Assembly: GCA_030015575.1 (NCBI GenBank)
Contig: CM057339.1
Location: forward strand, 778,736,809-778,800,808
Source of the DNA: Agapanthus africanus
Taxonomy: Eukaryota; Streptophyta; Magnoliopsida; Asparagales; Amaryllidaceae
Reading direction: 5' to 3'
DNA: 64,000 bases
The translations under genes and the position numbers were made by a program. Every line of letters starts with the position of its first letter. The stretch's first letter is position 1. Below, piece after piece: positions 34,222-46,637 of this stretch. The notes beneath the pieces were generated by a model that saw nothing but the letters and a program-made list of their open reading frames with translations, did no database searches and had not been told where the DNA came from.

Positions 34222-37200
34222 GGGGAAATGTCCACACTGTACCAAAATTTTACAGAGGGCTTCTTACATGGAATTAGGGTTTTTGGGATATTCTTTTTGG
34301 GCCCAGATTTTCTGTGAGTGCTACAGTAATGCTTGGGGGCCTAATTAGGTAATTTTGATCGATCGAAAAATTTAAACATGTTAGATCACAGTATTTACAT
34401 TATATTTGCGATCGTGAATGTCACTTGATCGGTAAATCCTGTCTAACTACTATAGCCCGGTTAGACGGATTTGCGAACGCGACATTCACGTTGATGTTCT
34501 GTGTATTGCTGTGATGTTGTGGATTGGTCGTGGGGGATAGCCTGGATGCAATGGTAGTACAGATTTGGTTGTATTATGTACGTTTGATATTGCGGGACGA
34601 GCGTCCGACATGTGGACTGTCGTCACTGCCTGATTGTATATTATTCTTTTGGGGCACGACCGGGTCGAGGTCGATGTACCCGTTGTATGTATATTTTACT
34701 TTCTGTACTAGGATTACCCCACGGAGGGGTGCACGGATAGCCGGGTTCTAGAGGGCAACGGGCCCGCATCTCATGGCATTGAGACGGAGGGGGCTTCACT
34801 CTAGAATTGGCGGACTATTCGCCGCACTCGTAGGGGGTACAGGTTGACCCAGGTGGGGTGCCCAAGTTACCGGATTCCGTGAAGTGCCGGGTGGTCCATT
34901 CACGTTGCTGAAGGGGGCTGCCTCGCTTCAGGTTTTGGTGGGTAACTTGCCGCGCCCGTAGGGGTCTAGGATTTCATTGCACAGGCTATCCACACGACCA
35001 GGGGAACGTCGGGTTTCAGTAGCGGCTCTGTGAAACCCGGGAATCCCAGATATCTGTATTGTTCTGTGATGCTGTACATTTCTGTGATGTTGCATTTTAT
35101 CACGCTTTGAGCGAAATATTATATATTGATATATATACTAGTAGATGTTGTATATGTTTTGTATCTGCGCTAGTCCAGTCCCCGCTCTGTCGTTAGTTAA
35201 GTAACCTAACGGGTAATGACGGGACCCAGTGGCGAATGCGGATGGCATATACGTACATCATTATTTTCGTTCTTTATTGGTGTATCAATTGATGGGACTG
35301 CGTTGATTCGGATCAATGCAAGTTAAAAACAAACCTTTTCTGATGTTGTTGGAACTATTTTCAAAAAGCTGTTATTGCAAGGACGTTCTCTTTTGTTTAG
35401 CATCGTGGTATTCAGTTGGAATATCATACTCCTCAGTCGACGAGGCAAGGGCCGAGATCCCTTCACCGGGAGTGATCCCTTGGACAGAAGTTTGCGTCAG
35501 GGCATTAACTTCACTATAGCCGATTACTTTTGCTTTGCACCGTGATATTTAGTTGGAATATCCTGCACCTCATTCTACGGGGAAAGAGCCGAGATCCCTT
35601 CACCGGGAGTGACCTCTTTAGCAAAGGTTTTTGTCACTATATTTTCATAAAAGCTATCCAGTTCCTTCAACGATATCAAGTTCTTTACGTTAAAGGTTTT
35701 TGCCAGAAACCATTCGTAGCCCTCCGTCGTTTCATATGGATAGTCAATAGTATTCAAGCTGTGTTTGTTGGCCAAAGTCAAGGCACAGTGTTTGGTAGCT
35801 GTTGGGTATTCATATGCAGCATAGATAGATGCGTTGGTTTGGGGCAGTCGTATAGCCTTGTTGGCCAAAGTCAAGGGCTTGTGCGGGTGGGCTCAAATTA
35901 ACCTGGAGAATGACGGGTAGAACTTGACATGTGACTTATGATTTGTTGGCCAAAGTCAAGGTCATAAGAGCATGGGGCAGAAATCACATCGGGAGTTTCA
36001 AAAGAAACTGAAACTTGCCAGATATGCGCATACCTTCTGGAGTGTGATGACGTAAACGGATTCCGTCGCGTTATCATGCGATGATAGTTGGATCCCGATT
36101 CCCACTGATGAGTTGGTTTACTCCTCGGGTGATCCCGACTAATTCTTCTTTCAGGTTTGGAGGAGAATTTGACGGTACAGTGGGAGGTTTCCAGATTAGA
36201 TAAATTGGTAACCATTCTGATCTAGGGTAGAGTGCACGCTGAGTGTTTCTTTTCTCTCTCTCTTTGGCAGCGACCATTGACCCGACCCTAAGACTATGAC
36301 TCAGTGACCAAAATTAACCGAACCTTCTTAAACACTGGCTTTTGGATTGTCAGAGTTGCAAACCTCATTGCCACTCCTACTTTTACCCTTTTCTCCAGGA
36401 CACCCAGTATTACTACGAACGTCCACTTCCATTGGACAAAACTATCGTATGGTTATATACGAACTCGAAGGAATTTATTCGAGGATGGTTTCCGGTTCTG
36501 GAGAAAACGAATAGGACTATTCAGTTGTCTTTTCCTTTTACCTTCTCTCAGGTTGCGAGTACTCCTTGGTTTAGGAGATAGTACACCTATTACGCAAATT
36601 GGATAATCTTCTTCCAAACCTTAGGCTGGTGCCGACCGGTAGGGAATGAAGAAAACCAATTAGCCTAAACGGTGTACAGAAGGTATTAAGTAAAGACATA
36701 ACAAGGGATTAGTAAGAGGGCAAAGTAAATTGCGACTGTGATTCACGACCAAACCAAGTATTTATTCGCCAATCCTAAATCACCTTTGTATTTCTCCAGA
36801 ATACTCCGTATCACTACGAAGATCCACAGTTTATTAGATACTCCATCGTATGGTCATATACGAACTCGAAAGGAACTTGTTCCAGTTCGGGGATGGATTC
36901 TGGTTCAGGAATGGATTCTGGTTCAGGAGAGATAGGAATAAGGTTTGTTCGGTTGTCTTTTATCTTCACCTTCTCTCGCATTGCGAGTGTTCCTAGGATT
37001 AGGACAGTACACCCATTATGCTTATTGGATAGTCTTCTTCCAAACCATAGGCTGGTGCCGAACGGTAGGAAAGGAAGAAAACCATTTAGCCTAAAGGGGT
37101 GTACAGAAGGTAATGACTAAAGACATAGAAAGGGATTTGGAAAGATGGCAAAGAATTACACGGTTACAGTTGTGAATCTGGATAATGGAAGAGGCATTAC

Positions 37201-38769
37201 AAGGAATACCGGGATACCCCATCGAAACATTTCAATATTTCAGTTTCACTATGTACTGTTAAAGGAAAACTGATTTCCCGATTAGATACTTACTCCAGGG
37301 TATGTATTTACCAGGTATGATTCTCACATCTGTATGGTTTTACAGATGATGAGTGTGAGTAAGTTATTGGGAATTAGGTGATCATCCTCATTATATCGGG
37401 ATTCGTTGTAATCGGTGATATTTAAGGAAGTTACCTGGGATGTTTGCCGGACGGCAAATATTTGGTTTTGAATATCCGCTGTTATGCACCAATTTCAAAT
37501 TGATATATCTGTACGTCTATTTTTATAGAGTGAGATTTAACTTTTTAAAATTATGTCTATGACATTTACCTATATCAGTGGATGGTTAGGTAAGGAGCAT
37601 TAAACAACGGTGAAATTCTTCTTAACCATAAGTACAGTTTTCAACCTACGACACACAGGGATTGAGTTATCAGACTCAAGTGACTTATACAGAGTATTTT
37701 ATATTGTCCAGCGTCCATGAAGACAGAGGGGTTGGTCCTCGTACTATATTCGGTTTACTTATGACTTCTCTAGCTTTTAGACAGGTGTTTCGTGGAAACA
37801 CATGATCCGAATTTTGAGAAGTTATAGGTATTTGAATAAAGTAGAGAACCAGGTATTGCAAGTATCGGGATTCTTCAAAGTGATCGAAGATGTAGATACT
37901 TGTGTATGGTATTCAGTTGATAGTAATGATTTAGGGAACTTGATTCTCTTTCAGGTTACTCATAATTGGAAGTGCTCCTAAGTTGAGTAATGATGATCGG
38001 CCTCTTTCCATTTAGTTAACATGCACTGGAGACAGCTGCATGATTTGAATCTGGTTCAATTAAATCAGTGCCTCTGGTTCTATATTGGATATAGAACAGT
38101 TCATATCTTAACGATGTTAAGGTACGGGGAGTTGTCCGGCTTATGCTTAAAACCAGACTCTGGATAACTCAAGGCACGTTTCTGTAATGGCTGTTTGTGG
38201 GTTGACCCAGGCTATGACGAGGGTTGAATTTCTACCATCTGGAAGATCAATAGTGATATTGTTCTAGACTCGCCACAGTTTTATTAAAAATGGATTTTTT
38301 CAGAAAACAGTAGTGGGAGTATGGTAGAACTGGAAGTGATTCCAGAACCGCAGACGATTACTGAAGATTTGATAAGGAACCTAAAGATTCAATCTGGTTT
38401 GACATTCCATTAGCCACTCCGCAGATACGGTGGGTAACTTCAGGCACCCGAGAGGTACTCCGGTAGCCTCAAGGACGGTGACAGGGAAGTTCTTGTTTAC
38501 CCAGACTTGCCATTACTGTTGTTCCAGACTGTGAGACCCGGCAGGAGGATGAGTATAGCGTCGTTCTAAACTGGCTTTAGAAATGTACGTCTATATGACT
38601 CTGCCAGAGGGCTGTCGTAGTCAGTGGGAGCAACGGAAGTATTGGTGGACAAGTGGCTTATGTCTATTTATAGACTAAAGCAGATGTAGCGGAGATAGAT
38701 CATCCATTTTTGATGTGACAGTCATAGGTTTGACTTCATCAGAATAGGGGATGGATCAGTTAAGAAGGT
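34222..38769 (+). other. Inside of Copia A without recognisable genes
   Basis: 4.5 kb aligned throughout with A2 (10808-15283) but with no frame longer than about 125 codons on the plus strand and no gag, protease or integrase motif that I can find. Short direct repeats occur, for example CCGAGATCCCTTCACCGGGA (35453 and 35588) and GGCCAAAGTCAAGG units (35771, 35859, 35946). Confidence 0.6.
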
Positions 38770-39722
38770 AGTAGGGTGTGATGTCATGGTATTTGGATGA
38801 CATACACAGAGTAGGAAGTGATATTCCTATACTACGATCGGTTATACTTTGGTCGTCACACAGTGTTTTCTCCACATGGGACTTGGACATTATATCAGAC
38901 ATACTGGTTACTAGATCTATGGTTTTAGATCTAGATTTGGGTGGTTTCCCAATTAAGGGTACTTTGATAGCATTCTAAGAGTATTTAGAATGGACGACTC
39001 CTGGCACGGTAGTGTACCTGCAGGTGATGGAGTCACCCTCTCTAAAGGTGTCTTACAGACTAAAGGGGAGAGGGATGTGCATGATTGGCAGATCACTTGC
39101 TTAGGCAATTGAGTCAATCATGAGATGTCAAGTACAACACCAGATGTTGTTTTTGCAGTAGAAGCAATAAGTTGATATTGATCCAATCCTGGAGAAACAG
39201 TCGGAAGTAGTTTTAGAACATAAGTGGATGTTCTAGGGATATGATAACGACAGCCTCATTCGGGAGACAGTTATCATTCCAGGCTTCCAAGGTGACCTGG
39301 ACGACAAGGAGGTTGTCAGAGTTATAGTTTTCCTTCTGACGAGGGGCAGTATTTTGGACAGGTGGTCCAAGGCAATACTGAGGGAGGCATGGCGCAGGAT
39401 ACTGATTAAGTTCAGTTGACGATACAGTCTAAGAAGTTTGGATTTGGAGTTCTTTTATGAGCTAGGTCCCATCAGATATCCAGACACATTCTAAGACAGG
39501 TATTGCTTATTTCGGGAGATGGGTTTCTCCGCGAACTTGAGATTAAGAGAGACATAGAAAGAAACATCATAACGGATCCACTCACTGAGGCTATTCCTCG
39601 AACGCAATAGTTTCGCAAACGGGATTTGTGAGACTGACTAGTAGAGGAGTTGGGTGTTCGGTATCACACGGGCTGTGAGTATGCGACATCGCAATAATTA
39701 GCCTTGAGTGCAAGTGGGAGAT
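38770..39722 (+). pseudogene. Copia RT/RNase H remnant in element A
   Basis: 38778-38900 reads YLDDIHRVGSDIPIL and HSVFSTWDLD, a worn form of the Copia catalytic block (YxDD, then the SMKDLGE-type segment). After a frameshift, 38989-39060 has traces of the RMDDS ... GVTLSK block. The 3' end has the usual GTGCAAGTGGGAGATTG before the LTR. Stops and shifts throughout; inactive. This places A in the Copia superfamily. Confidence 0.75.
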
Positions 39723-41916
39723 TGTTGGAGATAGTGCCCTCAGAGTCAATTATTGGATCACAGGCACGTGATTGCAATGATTGAGGGATGACCTATTCCG
39801 GTAGGACAGTCTTACTCAAGATGATAGTATGCTATCTGGTTTATCTTTATCATCGTGTACTGCTTTAGGTGACCCTACAGGTCACTATTGCACGTTGATA
39901 GAGCCCTTAGGATTCTTGCTTGACTACCGGCAGTATGAGGACGATCATATACGTGGGAGCTGGTAGTCTATAAGCACATCCTTAAAAGGTCCCTAGTCGT
40001 GGGAGTTTCGAGACAGGGCATCGATACTCCAGAGTAGACTAGTGTATACAGTCGAGACCCCGACGAGGGGCGGTGGCCGGTCTCACAAGCCACTGGTGTC
40101 AGTTGGATCACCTAAGATGTATACAGGTGCTCATTGGGTTATGAGTACACCGGACAGGACTCGCCGGAAACATGCTAGTTGGTCTTATACCTGACGTCAG
40201 ATAGCAGTTCCCTGGTGACATGTGTACATGTTAGTTCATCGACCTGAGGATCGTCATTTGTCTCGTGTGAGTTCCTACTGTACTTTGATTACTACCCTAC
40301 CACGCTCAAAGGAGACGTGCAAACAGGTTTTAGTTGGGTACAGTCCTGAGCCACATGGAGGCAGTGAGCGGATCTGCAGGGGTTCGTCTCTCCCGGTATT
40401 GGGGGTGGGGTCGCGCTGTGTCTAGAAGAGCTATTACACGAAGTCCTTGGCCAAGGCAGGAGATTTACTGGTAGGTATTCCAGTAGTATCTCAGGGTGTT
40501 CTGGGCTACACTCCGACACGACTTGTACCGCTTTTGGGGGTCTGAATTTTACCAACCCCCTAGGCCCGCCATGCGATGCTCATAGACGAACGGACCGGAC
40601 TGTACGGATATTGTCACTAACAGGCTCAGTAGGGTGTCAGGATGAGTTCGCTCATCGACGTCCCTTTTGGTCAATAGCTGCTAGCCCGTCACGTATGGCT
40701 AATACCTCTGACGTGCTAGTGGTTAAATCCACAGCCATAGTATTGACGAGTCTTTAGAGTCCCCCACAGACAGTTGCTCAAGTTTTCGGGCGAAACGCTG
40801 TAGAGGCCGTATGAAGATATGGCAGGGTTCGATCAGATACGTGCGGCATTGCACGGATCAGGATCGGACGGATAATACTAGCGGGCTTTGGTTTAAGCCG
40901 GATCATAGTATTGTACAGTGCAGATTTTTTCTCATTGCATTTGTATTTCGGTCGGAATACAAATGCGGGTATGTATATACAGTAGCGGGGTTTTCCTGTA
41001 ATTTATTACGGGATCAGTTTTTTGGAGTTGCCAGTTTGTTTTCCGTTTCAGCCATGTTTCTTTGTATCTTTCATTGGCTGAAAATTGGTGGAGGAGGTCT
41101 TATTTGCATTTGTGCAAATAAGCATTTTGGAGGGTTGTCTTTGCATATTGTTGTATCATGATAATTCCTCCACCATTTGACTTCTTTTGACTTCTTCTTC
41201 TTTTCATCATGGTTGTTGATGATTAGTTGATGGAGTATTGGTTTTGGTTGGTGATCATTGCTTGACTTTGGAGTAATGATGGTGGTTGGTTGAGTGTGGG
41301 TTTTGAGTGGGTGATCATTTCTTCTTATGATAACTTTTTTGATCTCTCTCTTGCATTATTCTTGGGAGGCTCCTCCCTCATTCTCTCACTCTCTTCTCTT
41401 CACTATGCCATGGCCGGCCAATTCTTTGAGGGGGCTGTCCAAATTTTGCAAGTGGGATTTTTGGTCTTTTGGCTTCACAAAAATCCCAAGTTTCATCTCC
41501 AAAAGTCTAAGTTCATTTCCTCCACCAAGGGCAACTTCCAAGTAACCCCAAATGAGACATAGAGCACTACACGTATTCTACAGCAAACCTTGGGCACGTC
41601 GGCTCGCCAACTTCGAGCCCGAGTTGCCTCGGTCCAGAGGCGGGAGCCCGTAAAAGAAGCCGGCGACGTGGTGCCCTTCCGGCGACATGGTGGAGACCGG
41701 AGATTCCGCGGGGAGATCGGGACGACGACGAGAAGACTGAAGGACATGGATCGCTCGGTATATCTCTCTACCCCCTTCTCTAGATAGCTAGGACTAGTTT
41801 AATGGCACGATCCGGGTATATAATGCGCGGTGGTGCCGGTTTGAAAAGTTAAAGTAAATCATCGCTTCCGCATTCCGGCGTCGGATTGACGGCTGGGGCG
41901 CCGCCGTGCACTTACA
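39723..41916 (+). repeat. Element A 3' LTR
   Basis: 2,194 bp, TGTTGGAGATAGTGCCCTC ... GTGCACTTACA. The same hairpins are at 40937-40966 and 41099-41122. Few differences from the 5' LTR. Confidence 0.92.
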
Positions 41917-41921
41917 GTTTC

Positions 41922-43841
41922 TTGGGTATTTGTTGGGTAAACGCAGTGCTCACATTACTCGCTAAGAAAAAAAATTTAGGCACTTGAATTTTTTTCTTCC
42001 TAGTGCACAAGTCTTTTAGGATTTTCGCATAAGACGGAACTTGTTGAATAGTATCTAGGAGAGTAATATTTTTGTTAACTTGCTTAAAAATTTCCATAAT
42101 CTTCTCCATTTGTGGACTTGATCTTGTTGTCCCTTAACCTGTGTGGATATGGAACTTTATCAATAAAGGTTGGGTCCAACATTGGAGAAGATTGTGGGGA
42201 TGGAATGGATCCCAGAATTGGAGTTAGGATCGTTTTAGGATGACTCAAGGAAGTGGGCTAAGGGTTCGAGCCTAGAGGAAAACGGAGAATAGGCTCGGAA
42301 GACGGTGGTGGACTAGACGAAGTAGGAGTAGAAGAAGTAGAAGTCGGGGTTTCAATTGATTCCTCATCATCAACCTGTTCGCCGACTTGATTGTTCAACA
42401 CTCTTTCCGATATCAACATGGTTACGACACACACATTATGACTTTATGAGTGGCCAGGATTCGGTAGAGGTTGAGATGGAAGTTTCCCTTTCTCTCTTGC
42501 ACTCAACGCGGCATTTAACTGTGAAAGTTATGCTTCTATCGATTTTATGCTTTCATCGTGGGAAGCAGTGTTCTGCATTAACGTTTGGATAGAAGACGTT
42601 AAAGTATCCGTCGTTCGCATGGAATGTTTAATAAACGTATCCACGCTTTGTTCAAGTGCAGAGAGTTTTTCGATACCAGCCGTTTGGAAAGAATCATTAG
42701 AGGGTACAAAATTATTGGCCAGATTTTGAAAGGATTGTGGTTGAAAGGGGTGCTGACTCTGTGGTGGTTGCTGTTGCTGTGGAGGAACCCTTTGATGGTT
42801 ATTTTGGCTTGGGAACGTATTTTGAGTTTGAGTTTGGTTTTGGTTCCAAGCAAAATTAGGGTGATTCCTCCATCCCTGATTATATGTGGAAGAATAAGGA
42901 TCATTTCTAGGTCGTTGCTGAAAAGCAGCATTAGTGTGTTCTTGACCTTCAAACGGAGGATTTAAAGGACATTCTCCCGTCGGATGTGATGGGTTGAAAC
43001 AACAACCACACACAGTTTTGGGGAGCGTAACTTGGTTTAGGGAGGCAGACGAGAATTTGCTTTTGATAGCTTCGAGTTTCTTTTGGATCGCTGCCATTTC
43101 GGATTTTACTGCGATGGAAATATCGAGCTGATTGATACCTCCCTTAGACGATTTTGGTCTAACGCTTTCCCACTCTAAAGTCTGTTCGGCGAGATCTTCC
43201 AGGAATTGCCAAGCTTCACTTTCGTCTTTAGACATGAAACGGCATTAAAAAATGGTTTCAAGCATTTGTTTCGTGGCAGGATTAACACTCTCGTATATAA
43301 TTCGGCAAAGGTCCCATCTATTGATTCCGTGATGAGGACATTGGACAAGTAGATCTTTAAACCGTTCAAAGCATTTCCAGAATGGTTCGTTGGGAAGCTG
43401 GGTAAACTGGTTAATCTCGCTTCGAACACGGGCGGTCTTATGATTAGGATAAAATTTCTTAAGGAATGCTATAATGAATTCATCCCAATTGGCAATAGAG
43501 TGTGCGGCAGTATTATAAAGCCATTTTTCTGCTAGATCGCACAAGGTAAAAGGGAGAAGACGTAATCTCATAGTGATTGACAAAGCTTCCATTCTCGGCT
43601 GACTTAGTATCCACAGAAAGTTGTGATGTACCCATCATTACGCATACATTTTTGAATTTGGTGATAAAAACGTATGTGTCTTCAGACTCAAGCCCGTGAA
43701 ATTTGGGCAAAAGGTTGATAAAGTGGGGTTTAATTTCAAAATTATCCCCATTGGCTGGTAGAAGGGATAGACAAGTAGGAAGGGGACTACGTACGGGGTA
43801 GCATCTTTCTTGGAGAGAGATACGCGGTGGATTCTACGCAC
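41922..43841 (-). pseudogene. gag: Athila-type gag, frameshifted (element E)
   Basis: Structural protein of Ty3/Gypsy elements that packages the RNA into particles. Blocks in order on the minus strand: about 43720-43513 (MPKFHGLESEDTYVFITKFK), 43592-43245 (RLRLLPFTLCDLAEKWLYN, the retrotransposon gag domain; QFTQLPNEPFWKCFERFKDL; CPHHGINRWDLCRIIYESVN), 43235-42528 (zinc-knuckle-like CGCCFNPSHPTGECPLNPPF, then RNDPYSSTYNQGWRNHPNF and a Gln-rich stretch, then the helical LEQSVDTFIKHSMRTTDTLT) and 42109-41922 (VPSYAKILKDLCTRKKK, ending QQIPKKL). At least two frameshifts separate the blocks. The last residues continue in the protease piece on the other side of Copia A. Confidence 0.88.
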
Positions 43842-44152
43842 CTACGGGTGGTGGCAGGATGGTGGTGGTAAAATCTGATGGAGAACCATCCATCGCGGAT
43901 GTGGTGGGTGGAGGGGAAAAAGAAGATGAAGAAATACCGACTTCGAAGTCGACAGCAAAAACGCGGACAAGACGGGTACTAGAATCCCGTGTCTAGTCGA
44001 GCATGCACTAAGCGGGTTTGTTATTACATTTGATGAACGCGGACAAGATGGGTACTAGAAATACCGACTTCGAAGTTGACAGCAGAAACGCGGACAAGAC
44101 GGGTACTAGAATCCCGTGTCCAGCCGAGCATGCACTAAGCGGGTTTGTTATT

Positions 44153-45593
44153 TGTTCAGTTGATAAAACTGCACATTTGTTATTACATTTTTCCTACCAT
44201 TTTCATATTTAAAAAGGTCTTTATTATAATATCTCATACATATGAGGGTTTATCTATAAAAATACTATTTTCCATGTGTTGATATATTATAATTAGCATT
44301 TGGTAGGAAAATGTATATAATATTATTGACCTAATCCTAGTAGAACTAAGTCTACTAAATATTATTTAAGTTGTTGTGCAGAATTTTCAGGTCTTAAATC
44401 AAGGAAATCAAGTTGTTAAAGCTAACCTGCCTAATTAAGAAATCAAAATTAAGAAATCAATTCTGGCAGAAGAAAAGAAAAGATTTCCAAATTCTGAAGG
44501 TTCCAAGGATTGCCAAATGTCACAACGAGCTAGCCCCAGAAAAATGATGAACGACTGAGATATAATGGCCGCGGATCCGCGGCCATACCCCCCTTGGGCC
44601 GCGGATCCGCCGCAATACAGAGAGGTTGGAAGCTGAGATTTTTTGGGGTGAATCTTTTCTGTTAGCTTCCAAATTTAGAAGCCAAGTTTCTGGCTTTGGG
44701 ACTATAAATAAAGACCGAGAGCCTCTTGGAAAAATCATCAAGTCGACGAGATCATGAAGTCCAAGATGGCTCACGCATCCAGGCTGATCATCAACTGTTC
44801 GTCTACCTCCTTGGAAGAGATCGAGAAGCAAACTAGTCTTTGTAATCATTTTCTAAGAAATCAAAGTGTAATGAATATTGTTGATTAATAAAGGTAGCTT
44901 TCTTTTTCTTATTCTATTTATTCATAGTTTAATTATGCAGTTTCTCTCCATCTCTTTTTCTCCCAACATGCGCGAGTAATTCTCCGCTTGTTAGGGTTCG
45001 TAGGATTAGGGTAGGCTAATGGATGATGAACATCTCTAAACCCTTTTTAAGTCCTATAAAGTTTATGAACTTTATCAAAAAAATCATTAACATCCTAATC
45101 GGGCGCGCTAACAATTCTTTGTTAGTTCCGACCGCGATTAGAGATTAGATTAATGATTGTTTTGGTAAAGGCTAGATATGAACGGAGTTCCGTGTCGAGA
45201 TAAGGGTTAAGAGTGGGATTCTTTTTCCCTCCAGAAACCCTAATCTACACGCATCACCGTCATTCTAGTTTTAAATCTATTAAAGGATAAAAAGGGTAAC
45301 TTTTAATTAATCGTCCATGACTACTAAATCCTAACGAACCCTACAGGCCCCCTTATTATATTAACTACATCCCTAAAATAATCTAGATCTATATTTTTGC
45401 ATTCTTGCTTAACGTAGATCTAGAAACCATTCTTCAAAATTCTTTATCTCTCCTCTCTTTTTCAACACATCTAAAGTAAGAGTAAAAGATTCAACGTTTC
45501 CCTGAGGACGACCCGTACTCACCTCGGTCTAGCTACACGCGACACCGTCCTGATTGCAGTTATTCTACAAACACACTCTTTTCGTACCAATCA
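44153..45593 (+). repeat. LTR F (solo, plus strand) inside element E
   Basis: 1,441 bp, TGTTCAGTTGATAAAACTG ... GTACCAATCA. A relative of the E and D LTRs in the opposite orientation to E. CG double palindrome at 44567-44613 (first base at +414), TATAAATA at 44703-44710. No inside sequence or second LTR. The 5-bp flanks (TTATT, ACCGA) do not match, so this is not a simple solo LTR with target duplication. Confidence 0.8.
44567..44613 (+). repeat. CG-rich double palindrome in LTR F
   Basis: GGCCGCGGATCCGCGGCC (a perfect palindrome) and GGGCCGCGGATCCGCCGC, about 90 bp before the TATA box. Confidence 0.88.
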
Positions 45594-46346
45594 ACCGACT
45601 TCGAAGTCGACAGCAGAAACGCGGACAAGACGGGTACTAGAATCCCGTGTCCAGCCGAGCATGCACTAAGCGGGTTTAGCGCACGTGGCAGCATGTGAGA
45701 ACGATTTTAAAATGGTTTGTTTTGAAAAGTGTCGGACGTGAGACAAATCACAAAAAAAATGCACAAATAACCCTAGAACTAAGGTCACCTAGGTCAAGTC
45801 ACTAGACCGCTCCTAGACTTCCAAAGGACAAGTCGCAGGATCAATCCTCTACCACCTCTTTATTACTCTTGTAGTCAGGTAAGTATCAGGTAAGTGGGAG
45901 GTATCCGCTATACGAATCACCGAAAATAGTGGGCCTAATTAAGTCACCACTTGTTTTAGTCACACTTGCCTAGACACCACAAAAGAAATGCAGATAAGCG
46001 ATAGATTACCCACGACCCTCCTCTGTCCTAATTGAGCGCGACGGTCCTTAGAGTCTTAGTCTAGATATATTTTTAAAAATTAATATAGGGTTATACGGAT
46101 GCTCGTTTTGTGATTTGTGGGGCCTAGGAACGGTGATGAAATCCCCACCTAATCTGAATTTTGGTCTTGCCCCTTAAAGTCTGTATTAAAATATGCACAA
46201 ACAAACCAATTACAAAACACGCAAAAGATTTTGGAGCGGCGATATTTTGCAAAGAATCCTGCAGAAAATCAAATTATTGGAATTAAGAGGAGAGATAAAG
46301 ATATGAAGAAGATACCAGAGAAATTTGGGGGCACAACTCCCCAACT

Positions 46347-46395
46347 CCGCCGCGGTTCCGCCGCCAAAACGATGCTTCCGCCGCGGTCCCGCCGC
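46347..46395 (-). repeat. CG-rich double palindrome in the E leader
   Basis: CCGCCGCGGTTCCGCCGCC and CCGCCGCGGTCCCGCCGC (plus-strand reading), about 240 nt from the primer site in the direction of transcription. Confidence 0.85.
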
Positions 46396-46617
46396 AGAAA
46401 TTAGGGTTCTCTTGACAATTTTTCTACAATAGCCTCCTTTGCTCCTATGGTCCTCTCTGAATGTCTTTGAATCTCAATTTTCTCGTTCCAGTGACTCCAG
46501 ATTCCCTCGCAAAAATCGCACACTAATCGTTAAATAAGCAAGTTGCGGTTTTGTTTTATTTTTATGATATGGATCGAATAAGAATTCAATCCGAATAGCA
46601 AAAAAATTACGCACGTA

Positions 46618-46635
46618 TCCCCGGCAACAACGCCA
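46618..46635 (-). promoter_or_regulatory. Primer binding site of E
   Basis: Minus strand TGGCGTTGTTGCCGGGGA, two bases after the 5' LTR. Same type as the D site (TGGCGCCGTTGCCGGGGA), which is typical of Athila/Tat elements (probably tRNA-Asp). Confidence 0.82.
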
Positions 46636-46637
46636 TT

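Larger units (their letters stand above)
31789..41916 (+). mobile_element. Copia element A, young but without intact genes
   Basis: Plus strand, inserted in E between gag and protease with duplication GTTTC (31784-31788, 41917-41921). LTRs 31789-33963 and 39723-41916, primer site 33965-33977, purine-rich end GTGCAAGTGGGAGATTG before the 3' LTR. The inside (33964-39722) has no long reading frame; only its end (38770-39722) shows Copia RT/RNase H traces. The LTRs are almost identical by eye, so it moved recently and must have used proteins from another copy. Confidence 0.9.
43936..45677. repeat. 84-bp direct repeats around LTR F
   Basis: Units start ACCGACTTCGAAGTCGACAG and end GCACTAAGCGGGTTT: 43936-44019, 44063-44146 and 45594-45677, plus a fragment at 44036-44060. 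Units 2 and 3 are almost identical and lie on either side of LTR F; unit 3 abuts F's last base. They sit in E's leader. Confidence 0.85.
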
